Shown: in pieces, positions 1-9,380 of the stretch
Position numbering within the stretch: the first letter of the stretch is position 1
Layout of the letters: every line of letters starts with the position of its first letter
Source of the DNA: Pseudomonadota bacterium
GTDB lineage: Bacteria; Pseudomonadota; Gammaproteobacteria; Burkholderiales; Methylophilaceae
NCBI GenBank assembly: GCA_029782295.1
Contig: JAKOVB010000089.1
Coordinates: 62,001-126,000, forward strand
Length of the DNA: 64,000 nt
Direction of reading: 5' to 3'
Notes under the pieces: generated by a model
Seen by the model: only the letters and a program-made list of their open reading frames with translations
Database searches by the model: none
What the model was told of the DNA's origin: nothing
Program-made: the position numbers and the translations under genes

Positions 1-1026
1 GATGAAGGGGAGAGGTAACAGGGTGACCAGGGCCAATTCATGGTTGATCGAGAACAGGATGCCAGCCGTCATCAGGATCATCAGCACGTCGGTCGCAAAA
101 TCAAGCAGGTGCAGGGACAGGAATACGCAAATCCGGTCTGATTCAGAGCCGATGCGAGACATGAGGTCGCCGGTGCGTTTCCCACCGAAATATTCCAGTG
201 AGAGTCGCAGCAGGTGTTCATAGGTGGTGGTGCGCAGGTCAGCCCCGATACGTTCGCTCACCAGGGCCAGAATGTATGTCTTGGCCCAGCTAAGTCCCCA
301 TGCGAGCAGAGCAGAGCCAAGCAGGCCGCCCAGCAGAAGCGTCACCAGGCTGACGTCGATGGGTGCGCCGCTCTGGTAAGGGATCAGCACCTTGTCCATC
401 AATGGCATGGTGAGGTAAGGCGGGACCAGGCTGGCGGCGGTGGAGATCAGGGTCAGGATGAAGCCTGCGAGCAGTTGGCCCTGGTATGGCCGGGCAAAAC
501 GCCACAACCGGAACAGCGTCCATGTCGAGGGAGGGACCTGCTCCTCGCGGGTGCAAATCGGACATTCGTCCTGATCGGGTTCCAGTGGTGCCTTGCATTT
601 CGGGCAGACCGCTTCAAGTTCATGCGCGACCGGGGTGCCGGTGGTCAGGCCGTCGACCTGGCGGTGGAACTGGTCGATCAGGCGCAAGGCTGCAATATTC
701 TGCCCAAGGGTGTAACGCCAACGCGCCAACATGGCCTCGCTGCTGACCAGTTCCAGGCTGCCGACGCCGGCGTGGTCATGGTGCAGCAGATTCAATCCCG
801 GCTCGAGCGGCCAATCCTGCCACGTGGATTGGGGATCAGCCTTTGCCAGGAGGCGTTTCTCAGTGACGACAACGAGCCCTGAAGAAAAATATAGTTGTGC
901 ATCGAGGTCAACTTCCAGCCAGGTTAATGCGTTTTCATCGGCAAGCAGGCGCGACTCGACCTCGCTGCGCCAGTGGTCAGGCAGGGTCTGGGAATTGGGT
1001 AGTTTTGGGGATGTCCGGGTGTTCAT
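1..1026 (-). CDS. ABC transporter, exporter type, cyanophycin-locus associated (3' part cut by window edge)
   Basis: The first 342 codons of a longer gene run off the left edge. The start is the ATG at 1026-1024, reading MNTRTSPKLPN. Residues 1-140 form a soluble N-terminal extension of no recognised fold. A four-cysteine zinc-ribbon motif follows (C141, C144, C155, C158), and then the start of a type I exporter membrane domain. Hydrophobic helices lie near 183-205, 228-255 and 310-342, and the coupling-region signature FGGKRTGDLMSRI is at 280-292. The ATPase domain would lie outside the window. The gene is divergent from cphA'. ABC exporters of this layout recur beside cyanophycin genes in proteobacteria, so a role in cyanophycin metabolism is inferred from context. 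The substrate is unknown and the extension plus zinc ribbon is unusual for an exporter. No stop or frameshift is visible in the part shown. Confidence 0.8.
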   Translation of the reverse strand, partial: MNTRTSPKLPNSQTLPDHWRSEVESRLLADENALTWLEVDLDAQLYFSSGLVVVTEKRLLAKADPQSTWQDWPLEPGLNLLHHDHAGVGSLELVSSEAMLARWRYTLGQNIAALRLIDQFHRQVDGLTTGTPVAHELEAVCPKCKAPLEPDQDECPICTREEQVPPSTWTLFRLWRFARPYQGQLLAGFILTLISTAASLVPPYLTMPLMDKVLIPYQSGAPIDVSLVTLLLGGLLGSALLAWGLSWAKTYILALVSERIGADLRTTTYEHLLRLSLEYFGGKRTGDLMSRIGSESDRICVFLSLHLLDFATDVLMILMTAGILFSINHELALVTLLPLPFI

Positions 1027-1097
1027 CTTGCTAGCTGCAAGTATACCCGAGTGTGGATGGCCAACCTGCATTTTTGCCTGGAACGTGAAACGTAAGG

Positions 1098-1126
1098 TTG
1101 ATGTAAGACTGATATAAGAAAATAAT
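1098..1126 (+). promoter_or_regulatory. Candidate sigma-70 promoter for cphA'-cphA
   Basis: TTGATG at 1098-1103 and AATAAT at 1121-1126 are separated by 17 bases. They lie in the AT-rich intergenic gap between the divergent ABC gene and cphA', about 80 bases before the cphA' start. The hexamers match the consensus at 4/6 and 5/6. This is prediction only. Confidence 0.35.
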
Positions 1127-1205
1127 AAGTTTTACGTTCTGTTTTTGTTATCCCGCCTAATGTGGCAAGTCACTTCATGCCTAACATAAAAGAAAACACT
1201 GCTCG

Positions 1206-3371
1206 ATGATCAAACCGAATATCGAAATTCTCCAGACCATGTACCTGCGTGGTCCTAATATCTGGACTTACAAGCCTGTACTGGAGGCCTGGGTCGATAT
1301 CGGGGAACTGGAGGATTATCCTTCCAACACCATCCCCGGTTTCAATGATCGCCTGATGGCGTGGTTGCCGTCCATGATCGAGCACCGTTGCAGCGAAGGG
1401 GAGCGTGGCGGTTTCTTCTCCCGTCTTCGCGATGGTACCTGGCCTGGACATATCCTTGAACACGTCACCTTGGAGTTGCAGAATCTGGCAGGCATGCCTG
1501 GTGGATTCGGCCGTGCGCGCAGTACCTCCGTACGCGGCGTCTACAAGGTGGTCGTGCGTGCGTGGCACCCGAAAATCACCGAAACCGCTTTGCGTGCCGC
1601 ACGCGACCTGGTCATCGCTGCCATGGTAGACAAACCCTTCGATATCGATGCGGTGGTCAACCAGTTGCGCGACATGGCTGACGATTTGCTGCTGGGGCCT
1701 AGCACTAATTGCATTGTCGAGGCTGCCTGGGCCAAGACTCGCCGCATTCCGGCAATCCGTCTTTCTGAAGGCAATCTGGTACAACTCGGGCACGGCGCCC
1801 GCAGTCGCCGTATCTGGACGGCCGAAACGGACAAGACCGGTGCGATCGCTGAAGGCATTTCTCGCGACAAGGACCTGACCAAGAGCCTGTTGCAAGGGTG
1901 TGGCGTCCCTGTGCCGGAAGGTCAGGTGGTTCACAGTCCTGAAGAAGCCTGGGAGGCTGCGCAGGACATCGGTATTCCGGTCGTGGTCAAACCCTCGGAT
2001 GCGAATCATGGTCGTGGCGTTTCGCTGGAACTCACCGAGCGCGAGGATATTGAAAGGGCATATCACATCGCCGACAAGGAAGGTAGCGAGGTGATCGTCG
2101 AACGTTTTATTCGGGGCGAGGAACACCGGTTACTGGTGGTCGGCGGCAAGCTGGTGGCCGCTGCGCGCGGAGAAAGCCTGTGGGTGGAAGGTGATGGCAA
2201 ATCGACCATCGTCGAGTTGATCGACCGCCAGTTGAATACTGACCCGCGGCGAGGCGAGGCAGAAGAATTTCCACTGGAAACCATCATCCTTGAGCGTGAA
2301 CCCGCTATCTGCCTGCTGCTGGAACGGCAGGGCATGAATGGAGCTTCCGTACCGTCTTCCGGTCAGCGCGTGCTGATCCAGCGTAACGGCAACATGGCCA
2401 ACGACATTACACCCATCGTGCACCCGGATGTGGCAGAGACCGTCGCCCTGGCCGCGCGCATTGTCGGGCTTGATATCGCCGGCATCGATCTGGTGGCTGA
2501 AGACATTTCACGTCCCTTGCACGAGCAGGGTGGTGCCATCGTCGAAGTCAATGCCGGTCCGGGTCTGCTGATGCACCTGAAGCCGGCCACAGGTGAGGCG
2601 CAACCGGTGGGGGCCGCCATTGTTGAGCATCTGTTCCCGGAAGGCACCGAGAGCCGTATTCCCATTGTCGGGGTCAGCGGTTCCCAAGGCATAACAGAGG
2701 TTGCGCAACTCGTCACCTGGTTGATCCACCTGAGCGGACAGCACGTTGGCCTGGCATGCGCTAAGGGCTTCTACCTCGACCGACGACTGGTTGAGTCCGG
2801 CAACCATGCCAATTTCGACACGGCGGAACGCGTCCTGATGAATCGGATGATCGAAGCGGCCGTTTTCGAGAACAGTGGTGATGCGATCCTCAGTGAAGGG
2901 CTGGCCTATGATCGCTGCAAAGTGGGTGTCCTGACCCGCATCGATCCGGCCAGCCATATCGGCCGGTACTATATTGACACGCCTGAGCAGGTCTTTAATG
3001 TGCTCCGTACTCAGGTTGACCTGGTATTGCCGGAAGGTGCTGCTGTATTGAGCGCGGATGACGCGATGGCCGTCGAAATGGCGCCGTTGTGCGATGGCGA
3101 GGTCATTTTCTATGGCCTCGATGCAGACAATGCGGTGATCCAGGCACATCTAGACAAGAATGGGCGCGCAGTCTTTGAGAAAAATGGCCGGATCGTACTG
3201 GCGGCAGGCATCGAATCCGCTCCGATCGCCGAATTGTCGCACGTCCCGGCGTTGCAGCATGGCCTGCAAGTCGAACAGGTGTTGGCTGCCGTTGGCACTG
3301 CCATGGCGCTTGGTGTTGCTCCGCACCTGATTCGTACCGGCGTCGAAACCTTCATTGCCAATCCAGCATAA
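1206..3371 (+). CDS. cphA': Cyanophycin synthetase-like protein CphA' (degenerate Mur-ligase half)
   Basis: 721 residues with the cyanophycin synthetase layout: an N-terminal domain (about 1-215), an ATP-grasp domain (about 220-480) and a Mur-ligase-like region (about 485-721). The ATP-grasp half looks intact, with KPSDANHGRG near 262-271 and EVNAGPGLLMH near its end. The Mur-ligase P-loop, GTNGKTTT in the neighbouring CphA, reads GSQGITEV here (about 491-498), so the nucleotide-binding Lys and Thr residues are lost. The last Mur domain, which carries PGRFN and DYGHNPDA in CphA, is missing, making the protein 135 residues shorter. Such a short partner before cphA is known in betaproteobacteria as cphA'. 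It should keep at most the aspartate-adding ATP-grasp chemistry, or act as a partner or regulator of CphA. The gene is 20 bases from cphA and presumably co-transcribed. Confidence 0.9.
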   Translation: MIKPNIEILQTMYLRGPNIWTYKPVLEAWVDIGELEDYPSNTIPGFNDRLMAWLPSMIEHRCSEGERGGFFSRLRDGTWPGHILEHVTLELQNLAGMPGGFGRARSTSVRGVYKVVVRAWHPKITETALRAARDLVIAAMVDKPFDIDAVVNQLRDMADDLLLGPSTNCIVEAAWAKTRRIPAIRLSEGNLVQLGHGARSRRIWTAETDKTGAIAEGISRDKDLTKSLLQGCGVPVPEGQVVHSPEEAWEAAQDIGIPVVVKPSDANHGRGVSLELTEREDIERAYHIADKEGSEVIVERFIRGEEHRLLVVGGKLVAAARGESLWVEGDGKSTIVELIDRQLNTDPRRGEAEEFPLETIILEREPAICLLLERQGMNGASVPSSGQRVLIQRNGNMANDITPIVHPDVAETVALAARIVGLDIAGIDLVAEDISRPLHEQGGAIVEVNAGPGLLMHLKPATGEAQPVGAAIVEHLFPEGTESRIPIVGVSGSQGITEVAQLVTWLIHLSGQHVGLACAKGFYLDRRLVESGNHANFDTAERVLMNRMIEAAVFENSGDAILSEGLAYDRCKVGVLTRIDPASHIGRYYIDTPEQVFNVLRTQVDLVLPEGAAVLSADDAMAVEMAPLCDGEVIFYGLDADNAVIQAHLDKNGRAVFEKNGRIVLAAGIESAPIAELSHVPALQHGLQVEQVLAAVGTAMALGVAPHLIRTGVETFIANPA

Positions 3372-3391
3372 AACAATCAGGAAAACCTTAC

Positions 3392-5962
3392 ATGCAAGTC
3401 ACACGTATCCGAGCGCTTCGCGGTCCCAATCTGTGGAGCCGTCATACGGCCATCGAAGCGGTCGTGAAATGCACAGGCAACGAAATCGACCTCCAGGGGT
3501 TGCCTGGTTTCGAAGCGAGACTGCGCGCACTCTTTCCGGAGTTGGGCGTACTGAAACCGACAGGTCATGACGAAACCGTTTCCATGGCACATGCGCTCGA
3601 AACTGCCGCACTTGGCCTCCAGGCAAGTGCAGGTTGTCCGGTCACTTTCAGCCGGACCACGCAGACCGTGGAGGCTGGCGTGTTCCAGGTGGTTGTGGAA
3701 TACAGCGAAGAGGATGTCGGACGTCTGGCTTTCGAAATCGCGGAATCGCTCTGCCAGGCAGCTATCGAGGATCAACCGTTCGACCTGGCCGATGCCTTGA
3801 ACCGTCTGCGCGACAAGGACGAGGATGTCCGCCTGGGACCGAGTACCGGTGCCATCGTTCAGGCTGCGGCTGCCCGAGGAATCCCTTACCGGAGGCTGAC
3901 CGAGGGAAGTCTGGTGCAGTTCGGCTGGGGCAGCAAGCAACGTCGCATCCAGGCGGCCGAAACCGATCTGACCAGCGCCATCGGTGAATCCATCGCCCAG
4001 GACAAGGAACTGACCAAGAAGCTGTTGCATGCGGCCGGTGTCCCGGTCCCGAACGGGTGTTCCGTGACGGATGCCGAGTCAGCCTGGAAAGTGGCTGAGT
4101 CGATTGGTGGGCCGGTGGTTGTGAAGCCGCGCGACGGCAATCAGGGCAAGGGGATTACCGTCAACATCCGTACGCGGGAAGAAGTGTTGGCAGCCTTTGC
4201 CGCAGCGGTCGAGATCAGCGACGACGTCATCATCGAACGCTTTCTGCCGGGGCAGGATTTCAGGTTCCTGGTCGTGGGCCGCCAACTGGTCGCTGCCGCC
4301 CGTCGGGAGCCGCCTCTGGTGATCGGCGATGGCGAACACACCGTAAGGCAACTGGTCGAACAGGTGAACAGGGATCCGCGCCGTGGCGAAGGCCATGCGA
4401 CCTCTCTGACCAAGATCCGATTCGATGACATCGCCCTGGCTGCGCTTGCGCAGCAGAATCTGACCGCGGACAGTGTTCCAGCCAAGGGCACCCGCGTGAT
4501 TCTCCGCAATAACGCCAATCTCAGTACCGGCGGCACCGCTACCGACGTGACCGATGATGTGCATCCGGAACTGGCTGCGCGTGCCGTGGCGGCGGCTCAG
4601 ATGATCGGTCTGGATATCTGTGGCATCGACGTCGTTTGCGACACCGTGCTCAAGCCTTTGGAAGAGCAGGGCGGCGGGATTGTCGAAGCTAACGCCGCAC
4701 CGGGCCTGCGCATGCATTTGCAGCCTTCTTATGGCAAGGGCCGTCCGGTCGGCGAGGCCATCATTGCCAACATGTTCGCTCCCGGCGAAGACGGACGAAT
4801 CCCAGTCGTCGCCGTCGCAGGTACCAATGGCAAGACTACCACCGTCCGCCTGACTTCGCACATGCTGACCTTGTCCGGCAAGCGTGTCGGCATGACCAAT
4901 TCCGATGGTGTGTACATTCAGGGGAATCGGATCGATACCGGCGACTGTAGCGGACCCAAAAGCGCCCGCAGTGTACTGATGCACCCCGACGTGGATGCCG
5001 CCGTGCTGGAAACGGCGCGGGGCGGCGTGCTTCGTGAAGGGCTGGCGTTCGATCGCTGTGACGTGGCAATCGTCACCAATATCGGCATCGGTGACCATCT
5101 CGGGCTGAATTACATTACCACCGTGGAAGATCTCACCGTGGTCAAGCGCGTCATCGTGCAGAATGTGGCGCCCCATGGCATGGCCGTGCTGAATGCGGCG
5201 GATCCGATGACCGCCGGTATGGCGGATGCCTGCCTGGGCGGCGTCACTTTCTTTGCCAATGATCGCAACCATCCGGTGATGGCGACCCACCGCGCCCAGG
5301 GGCGTCGGGTCGTCTATCGGGATGGCGATTCCATCGTCGCAGCCGGCGAAGGCACGGAACATCGCATCCCGCTGGCGGACATTCCGATTACCCGGAACGG
5401 TATTATCGGTTTCCAGGTTGAAAACGCCATGGCGGCTGTTGCAGCTGCCTGGGGCCTGAATCTGGATTGGGACATCATCCGTCAAGGTCTGGCCACCTTT
5501 GTCAACGATGCCAAGACCGCCCCGGGCCGTTTCAATACGTTTGATTACAAGGGCGCGACCCTGATTGCGGATTACGGTCACAATCCGGATGCGATCATCG
5601 CACTGGTAAGTGCAATCGACAACATGCCGGCAAAGCGACGTGTCGTGGTGATTAGCGGGGCAGGCGACCGTCGTGATGAAGATATTCGCCAACAGACGGA
5701 AATCCTCGGGGATGTGTTCGATATCGTCGTGCTCTATCAGGATCAGTGCCAGCGCGGTCGCGAGGACGGCGAGGTGTTGAAACTGCTGCGGGAAGGCCTG
5801 CACGGTGCGAAGCGCGCCAGCAAGATCGATGAGATCCGAGGCGAGTTTGTCGCCATCGATAACGCGCTGGCACAACTGGAAGACGGGGATCTGTGTCTGA
5901 TCCTGATCGACCAGATCGACGAGGCGTTGGCGCACATTGCCAAGCGGGTGTCCGAAGCCTGA
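3392..5962 (+). CDS. cphA: Cyanophycin synthetase CphA
   Basis: 856 residues, the usual size for CphA. The enzyme builds multi-L-arginyl-poly-L-aspartate, a nitrogen-storage polymer, by ATP-dependent alternate addition of Asp and Arg. An N-terminal domain is followed by ATP-grasp, with KPRDGNQGKG near 245-254 and EANAAPGLRMH near its end. A Mur-ligase half follows, with an intact P-loop GTNGKTTT near 477-484 and the C-terminal Mur domain marks PGRFN (about 711) and DYGHNPDA (about 729). The start has a good ribosome site, AGGAAA, 9 bases before ATG. No cyanophycinase (cphB) is in view. It would be expected beyond the left edge or elsewhere in the genome. Confidence 0.96.
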   Translation: MQVTRIRALRGPNLWSRHTAIEAVVKCTGNEIDLQGLPGFEARLRALFPELGVLKPTGHDETVSMAHALETAALGLQASAGCPVTFSRTTQTVEAGVFQVVVEYSEEDVGRLAFEIAESLCQAAIEDQPFDLADALNRLRDKDEDVRLGPSTGAIVQAAAARGIPYRRLTEGSLVQFGWGSKQRRIQAAETDLTSAIGESIAQDKELTKKLLHAAGVPVPNGCSVTDAESAWKVAESIGGPVVVKPRDGNQGKGITVNIRTREEVLAAFAAAVEISDDVIIERFLPGQDFRFLVVGRQLVAAARREPPLVIGDGEHTVRQLVEQVNRDPRRGEGHATSLTKIRFDDIALAALAQQNLTADSVPAKGTRVILRNNANLSTGGTATDVTDDVHPELAARAVAAAQMIGLDICGIDVVCDTVLKPLEEQGGGIVEANAAPGLRMHLQPSYGKGRPVGEAIIANMFAPGEDGRIPVVAVAGTNGKTTTVRLTSHMLTLSGKRVGMTNSDGVYIQGNRIDTGDCSGPKSARSVLMHPDVDAAVLETARGGVLREGLAFDRCDVAIVTNIGIGDHLGLNYITTVEDLTVVKRVIVQNVAPHGMAVLNAADPMTAGMADACLGGVTFFANDRNHPVMATHRAQGRRVVYRDGDSIVAAGEGTEHRIPLADIPITRNGIIGFQVENAMAAVAAAWGLNLDWDIIRQGLATFVNDAKTAPGRFNTFDYKGATLIADYGHNPDAIIALVSAIDNMPAKRRVVVISGAGDRRDEDIRQQTEILGDVFDIVVLYQDQCQRGREDGEVLKLLREGLHGAKRASKIDEIRGEFVAIDNALAQLEDGDLCLILIDQIDEALAHIAKRVSEA

Positions 5963-5970
5963 GCTGGATG

Positions 5971-5997
5971 GGCGGGGGTTGAATTTCGACTCCCGCC
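5971..5997 (+). terminator. Hairpin after cphA
   Basis: GGCGGG at 5971-5976 pairs with CCCGCC at 5992-5997 just after the cphA stop. A short ATTTT tract starts several bases later. The stem is strong but the T-run is poor, so it may be a weak or factor-assisted terminator. Confidence 0.4.
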
Positions 5998-6073
5998 GAC
6001 ACATTTTGGATACATTTGACCGATATCATGGTCATAATCGGTGGTGATGTGTCACGATGCTCAGATGGAAACT

Positions 6074-7489
6074 ATGTCCGTTCAATTCCGAATCGCACCT
6101 GTACTTTGTCTGGCAGCCTGCGTTGCCGGCGTAAGTTTCAATCATGCCGCTCTGGCGAAGGATTGGTCTGATCCATTCCTGGTAGATCAGTTGCCGCCCC
6201 AGGGGCCGGCCGGCAGTCTTGGTCTGCTTCCGTGCGGGGAAGATGTCCCTGCATCCTCGTTGACGATCGGGGATGTGGTGGATCGCGCCCTCTGCCACAA
6301 CCCGCAGAGCCAGTTAGCATGGGCCAATGCCAGATACCAGGCCGCACAGGTCGGGGTCGCCAGGGCGCCTTTTCTGCCCAGTGTGAACGCCACCGGCGCC
6401 GTGGCCCGTAACTGGAGCGATGGACCGGCAGGAAGTTCGAGTTACAACAGCCTGAATGCAGGTATCAATCTGTCCTACCTGCTTTATGATTTCGGCGGCA
6501 AGGAAGCGACGCTCGAGAATGCCCGCCAGCTCTTCGAGGCAGCCAGCGCATCACAGGACAGCGTGGTGCAGAATCTTTTCCTGGCGGCCATCCAGGGCTT
6601 TTATCAGGTCAACGCCGCGCAGGCTGCGCTGGACTCGACCCTTGAGGCGGAACGTTCTGCGCATGCCAGTCTGGACGCTGCCAGTGCGCGTTACAAAGCG
6701 GGTGTTGCGACGCCTGCCGACAAGCTTCAGGCCCAGACCGCTTATTCTCAGGCCGTGCTCAATCGTATTCGTGCCGAAGGCGACCTGAGAACCGCACGTG
6801 GCGCGCTGGCCAACCTGATGGGGATGGATGCCGACCATGAATTCACGTTGCAGCCTGCTGCAGCGGCACCGGCTTACGCGCAATTTGAGCAGAACGTCGG
6901 AGAGCTGATCGCTGAAGCGCGACGGCGCCGCCCGGATCTGGTGGCGGCAGAAGCTCAGGTGAAGGCGGCCCAGGCAGGTGTGCAGGTCGCCGAAGCCGCC
7001 GGTAAGCCGAGCGTTTCGGTCACCACCAACCTCGGGTTCCTCGACAGGCAGTTCGGCGACTCGACCAGTACCGGTGCTATCGGACTCAATGTCACGATTC
7101 CGCTATTTACCGGCTACGCCAGCACTTACCGGATCAGGTCAGCCCGTGAACAGGTCGAGGCGAAAAAGGCAACCCTGGCCCAGTTGAACCTGCAGATCGC
7201 ACTCGATGTCTGGAAGTCATACCAGAGCCTGCAAACCGAGACGCAATCGGTCCAGACCAGTCAGGACCTGGTGAAAAGTGCCGCGCAGAACGCTGATGTC
7301 GCACTGGGTCGGTATCGGGCAGGCGTGGGGAATATCCTGGATGTCATCACCGCACAGTCGGCACTGGCCAGCGCCCGGGCACAGCAGATTCAGGCCTCGT
7401 TCAACTGGAATATCGCCCGTGCAGGCCTTGCCTATGCCATGGGGCAACTGGATGACCGCAACCTGGTGACTATGGAAAACAAGAAATGA
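6074..7489 (+). CDS. TolC-family outer membrane efflux protein
   Basis: About 471 residues from the chosen start, MSVQFRIAP, which opens a classic signal peptide ending at HAALA before the mature sequence KDWSDPF. In-frame starts at 6041 (GTG), 6047 and 6065 exist, but they would put charged residues before the signal. The mature part has the duplicated coiled-coil layout of OEP/TolC proteins, with long Ala/Gln-rich helices (for example RYKAGVATPADKLQAQ and RYRAGVGNILDVITAQ, the two repeat signatures). It forms the outer-membrane exit duct of a tripartite pump. It is the first of four overlapping genes with the adaptor, ATPase and permease, so it is very likely the cognate channel. The substrate cannot be told. 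Confidence 0.93.
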   Translation: MSVQFRIAPVLCLAACVAGVSFNHAALAKDWSDPFLVDQLPPQGPAGSLGLLPCGEDVPASSLTIGDVVDRALCHNPQSQLAWANARYQAAQVGVARAPFLPSVNATGAVARNWSDGPAGSSSYNSLNAGINLSYLLYDFGGKEATLENARQLFEAASASQDSVVQNLFLAAIQGFYQVNAAQAALDSTLEAERSAHASLDAASARYKAGVATPADKLQAQTAYSQAVLNRIRAEGDLRTARGALANLMGMDADHEFTLQPAAAAPAYAQFEQNVGELIAEARRRRPDLVAAEAQVKAAQAGVQVAEAAGKPSVSVTTNLGFLDRQFGDSTSTGAIGLNVTIPLFTGYASTYRIRSAREQVEAKKATLAQLNLQIALDVWKSYQSLQTETQSVQTSQDLVKSAAQNADVALGRYRAGVGNILDVITAQSALASARAQQIQASFNWNIARAGLAYAMGQLDDRNLVTMENKK

Positions 7490-8664
7490 ACATTCGCGCT
7501 GTGCTGTTCAGCGGCAAGATGCTGCTTATCCTGATCCTGCTGGTTTCCGCGGGAGGCTACGTGTATTACAAGCGCCTGCATCCCGCTTCCAGGGAGACCG
7601 GATATCGTACGGAACTCGTCGAGCGGGGGGATCTGGTGCAAACCGTGTCCGCCAACGGGACCCTCAATCCGGTCACGCTGGTCTCGGTCGGTACGCAGGT
7701 GTCGGGAACTGTGCGCAAATTGCATACGGATTTCAACCATCAGGTTAAACAGGGCGAGGTGCTGCTGGAACTGGACGACTCGATTTATGCCGCACAAGTC
7801 CGCCAGAGCGAAGCCAGCCTGCGCAATGTCCAGGCTACCCTCGATCTGGCAAGGGCCAACGAGGCACGCATGCAGAACCTGTATTCGCAGGAATATGTTT
7901 CCCGACTGGAACTCGACCAGGCCGTGCAGGCCCGCCGCTCCGCCGAAGCCCAGATTGACCAGGTCAGGGCGCAACTGGCACGGGATCGCGCCAACCTCAA
8001 CTACACCGTGATCCGTTCCCCGGTTTCCGGGGTGGTCGTGGCACGTCAGGTTGATGTCGGTCAGACCGTGGCGGCCAGCTTTCAGACCCCTGAGTTGTTC
8101 AAGATCGCGCAGGATCTGACCAAAATGCAGATCCATTCGAACTTTGCCGAAGCTGATATCGGAAATATCAAGGTCGGGCAGACGGCCTCCTTCAGCGTGG
8201 ATGCGTTTCCCAACCGAAAATTCAAGGCCGCGGTTCACGAAGTGCGGCTGAATCCGACCATCCAGCAGAATGTGGTGACCTACGATGTGGTATTGGACGT
8301 CGACAACCCTGATCTGGTGCTGTTGCCGGGCATGACTGCCTACGTCAGCATCGTGCTGGCTGAAAAGCAGAATGTGCTGCGTGTACCCAACACGGCGTTA
8401 CGTTATCGCCCGCCACAATCCGGAGATAAAGCTGATGCCAAGACCAATGGACGCAAGAAAGGCGAGGCGGGCATGCGCAAGGTCTATCTGCTGAGGAATG
8501 GGAAAGCGGAGGCTGTGCAGGTGGAAGCCGGCATCACCGACAATCATTACACCGAACTGCTGTCCGGCAAGGTGGAGGCCGGTGATGCTGTCATCGTGGG
8601 CGATGCCTTGCCCCAGGGCGCTGACAAGGGCACGGCCGGAGCACCCCGCATGAGACTGTTCTGA
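7486..8664 (+). CDS. macA: MacA-like periplasmic adaptor (membrane fusion protein)
   Basis: 392 residues with an N-terminal membrane anchor (about 9-28, rich in Leu/Ile/Val). The split lipoyl/barrel-sandwich halves follow: GTQVSGTVRKL early, and VIRSPVSGVVVARQVDVGQTV after an alpha-helical hairpin. The beta-barrel and membrane-proximal domains come next. The adaptor links the inner-membrane ABC pump to the TolC-like duct. The start ATG overlaps the stop of the upstream gene (ATGA), showing translational coupling. A lysine-rich insert, KADAKTNGRKKGEAG, sits in the membrane-proximal domain near residues 311-325. It is MacA-like by context; the exact substrate (macrolide, peptide, lipid or siderophore) is unknown. 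Confidence 0.92.
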   Translation: MNIRAVLFSGKMLLILILLVSAGGYVYYKRLHPASRETGYRTELVERGDLVQTVSANGTLNPVTLVSVGTQVSGTVRKLHTDFNHQVKQGEVLLELDDSIYAAQVRQSEASLRNVQATLDLARANEARMQNLYSQEYVSRLELDQAVQARRSAEAQIDQVRAQLARDRANLNYTVIRSPVSGVVVARQVDVGQTVAASFQTPELFKIAQDLTKMQIHSNFAEADIGNIKVGQTASFSVDAFPNRKFKAAVHEVRLNPTIQQNVVTYDVVLDVDNPDLVLLPGMTAYVSIVLAEKQNVLRVPNTALRYRPPQSGDKADAKTNGRKKGEAGMRKVYLLRNGKAEAVQVEAGITDNHYTELLSGKVEAGDAVIVGDALPQGADKGTAGAPRMRLF

Positions 8665-9380
8665 TGCCGGCCGGCCTGATTCAAATCCGTCATCTGTACA
8701 AGCAATACGAAACGGCGGCCGGACCGGTTCCCGTGTTGCATGACATCGCGCTGGATATCGATCCGGGCGAGTTTGTGGCGATCATGGGCCCCTCCGGTTC
8801 CGGCAAGTCCACTTTCATGAACATTCTTGGCTGTCTCGACATCCCGACGTCTGGCCAGTACCTGTTACGAGGCAAGGACGTCGGTACGCTCGACCATGAT
8901 GCGCTTGCGTCCCTGCGCAATCAGGTGATCGGCTTTGTCTTTCAAGGGTTCAACCTGTTGCCGCGTGCCAATCTGGAAACCAATGTGGCACTGCCGCTGC
9001 TCTATGCCAGGGTGGGCAGGTCCGAGCGCTTGGAACGGGCCCGCCATTACCTTCAACAGATGGGCCTGGGCAAGTACTGCAAATCATTGCCGAGCCAGAT
9101 TTCAGGTGGGCAGCAGCAACGCGTGGCCATTGCACGCGCGCTGGCAGGCAACCCGAGCCTGATCCTGGCCGACGAGCCGACCGGCAATCTGGATACCCAG
9201 ACCAGCCGGGAAATCATGGATATCTTTACGCGCCTCAATACGGAGGAGGGCATCACGATTGTGCTGGTCACCCATGAACCTGACATCGCCCATTATGCCC
9301 GTCGCCTGGTGCGCTTCGTCGATGGCAGGGTCGTGCATGACGGTAGCGTGGAGATTGCACATGAAGGAGCGATGGCATGA
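8664..9380 (+). CDS. ABC transporter ATP-binding protein, MacB/LolD type
   Basis: 238 residues forming a single nucleotide-binding domain. Walker A is GPSGSGKST (about 39-47), the signature is ISGGQQQR, Walker B is LILADEPTGNLD, and the H-loop is VTHEPD. The sequence is typical of the MacB/LolD family, which powers mechanotransmission pumps rather than classic importers. In E. coli MacB the ATPase is fused to the permease. Here it is a separate gene followed by a separate permease, a common variant. The start overlaps the macA stop (TGATG), and the gene overlaps the permease start by four bases. Confidence 0.94.
   Translation: MPAGLIQIRHLYKQYETAAGPVPVLHDIALDIDPGEFVAIMGPSGSGKSTFMNILGCLDIPTSGQYLLRGKDVGTLDHDALASLRNQVIGFVFQGFNLLPRANLETNVALPLLYARVGRSERLERARHYLQQMGLGKYCKSLPSQISGGQQQRVAIARALAGNPSLILADEPTGNLDTQTSREIMDIFTRLNTEEGITIVLVTHEPDIAHYARRLVRFVDGRVVHDGSVEIAHEGAMA

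Noticed and set aside
4079-6004. 641-codon open frame antisense to cphA
   Set aside because: A shadow of high-GC cphA codons. It has no ribosome site and no recognisable domain, while cphA on the other strand is unmistakable.
6041-6073. GTG/ATG starts at 6041, 6047 and 6065 for the TolC-family gene
   Set aside because: They would place an acidic, polar peptide before the signal sequence. The ATG at 6074 gives a standard signal peptide.
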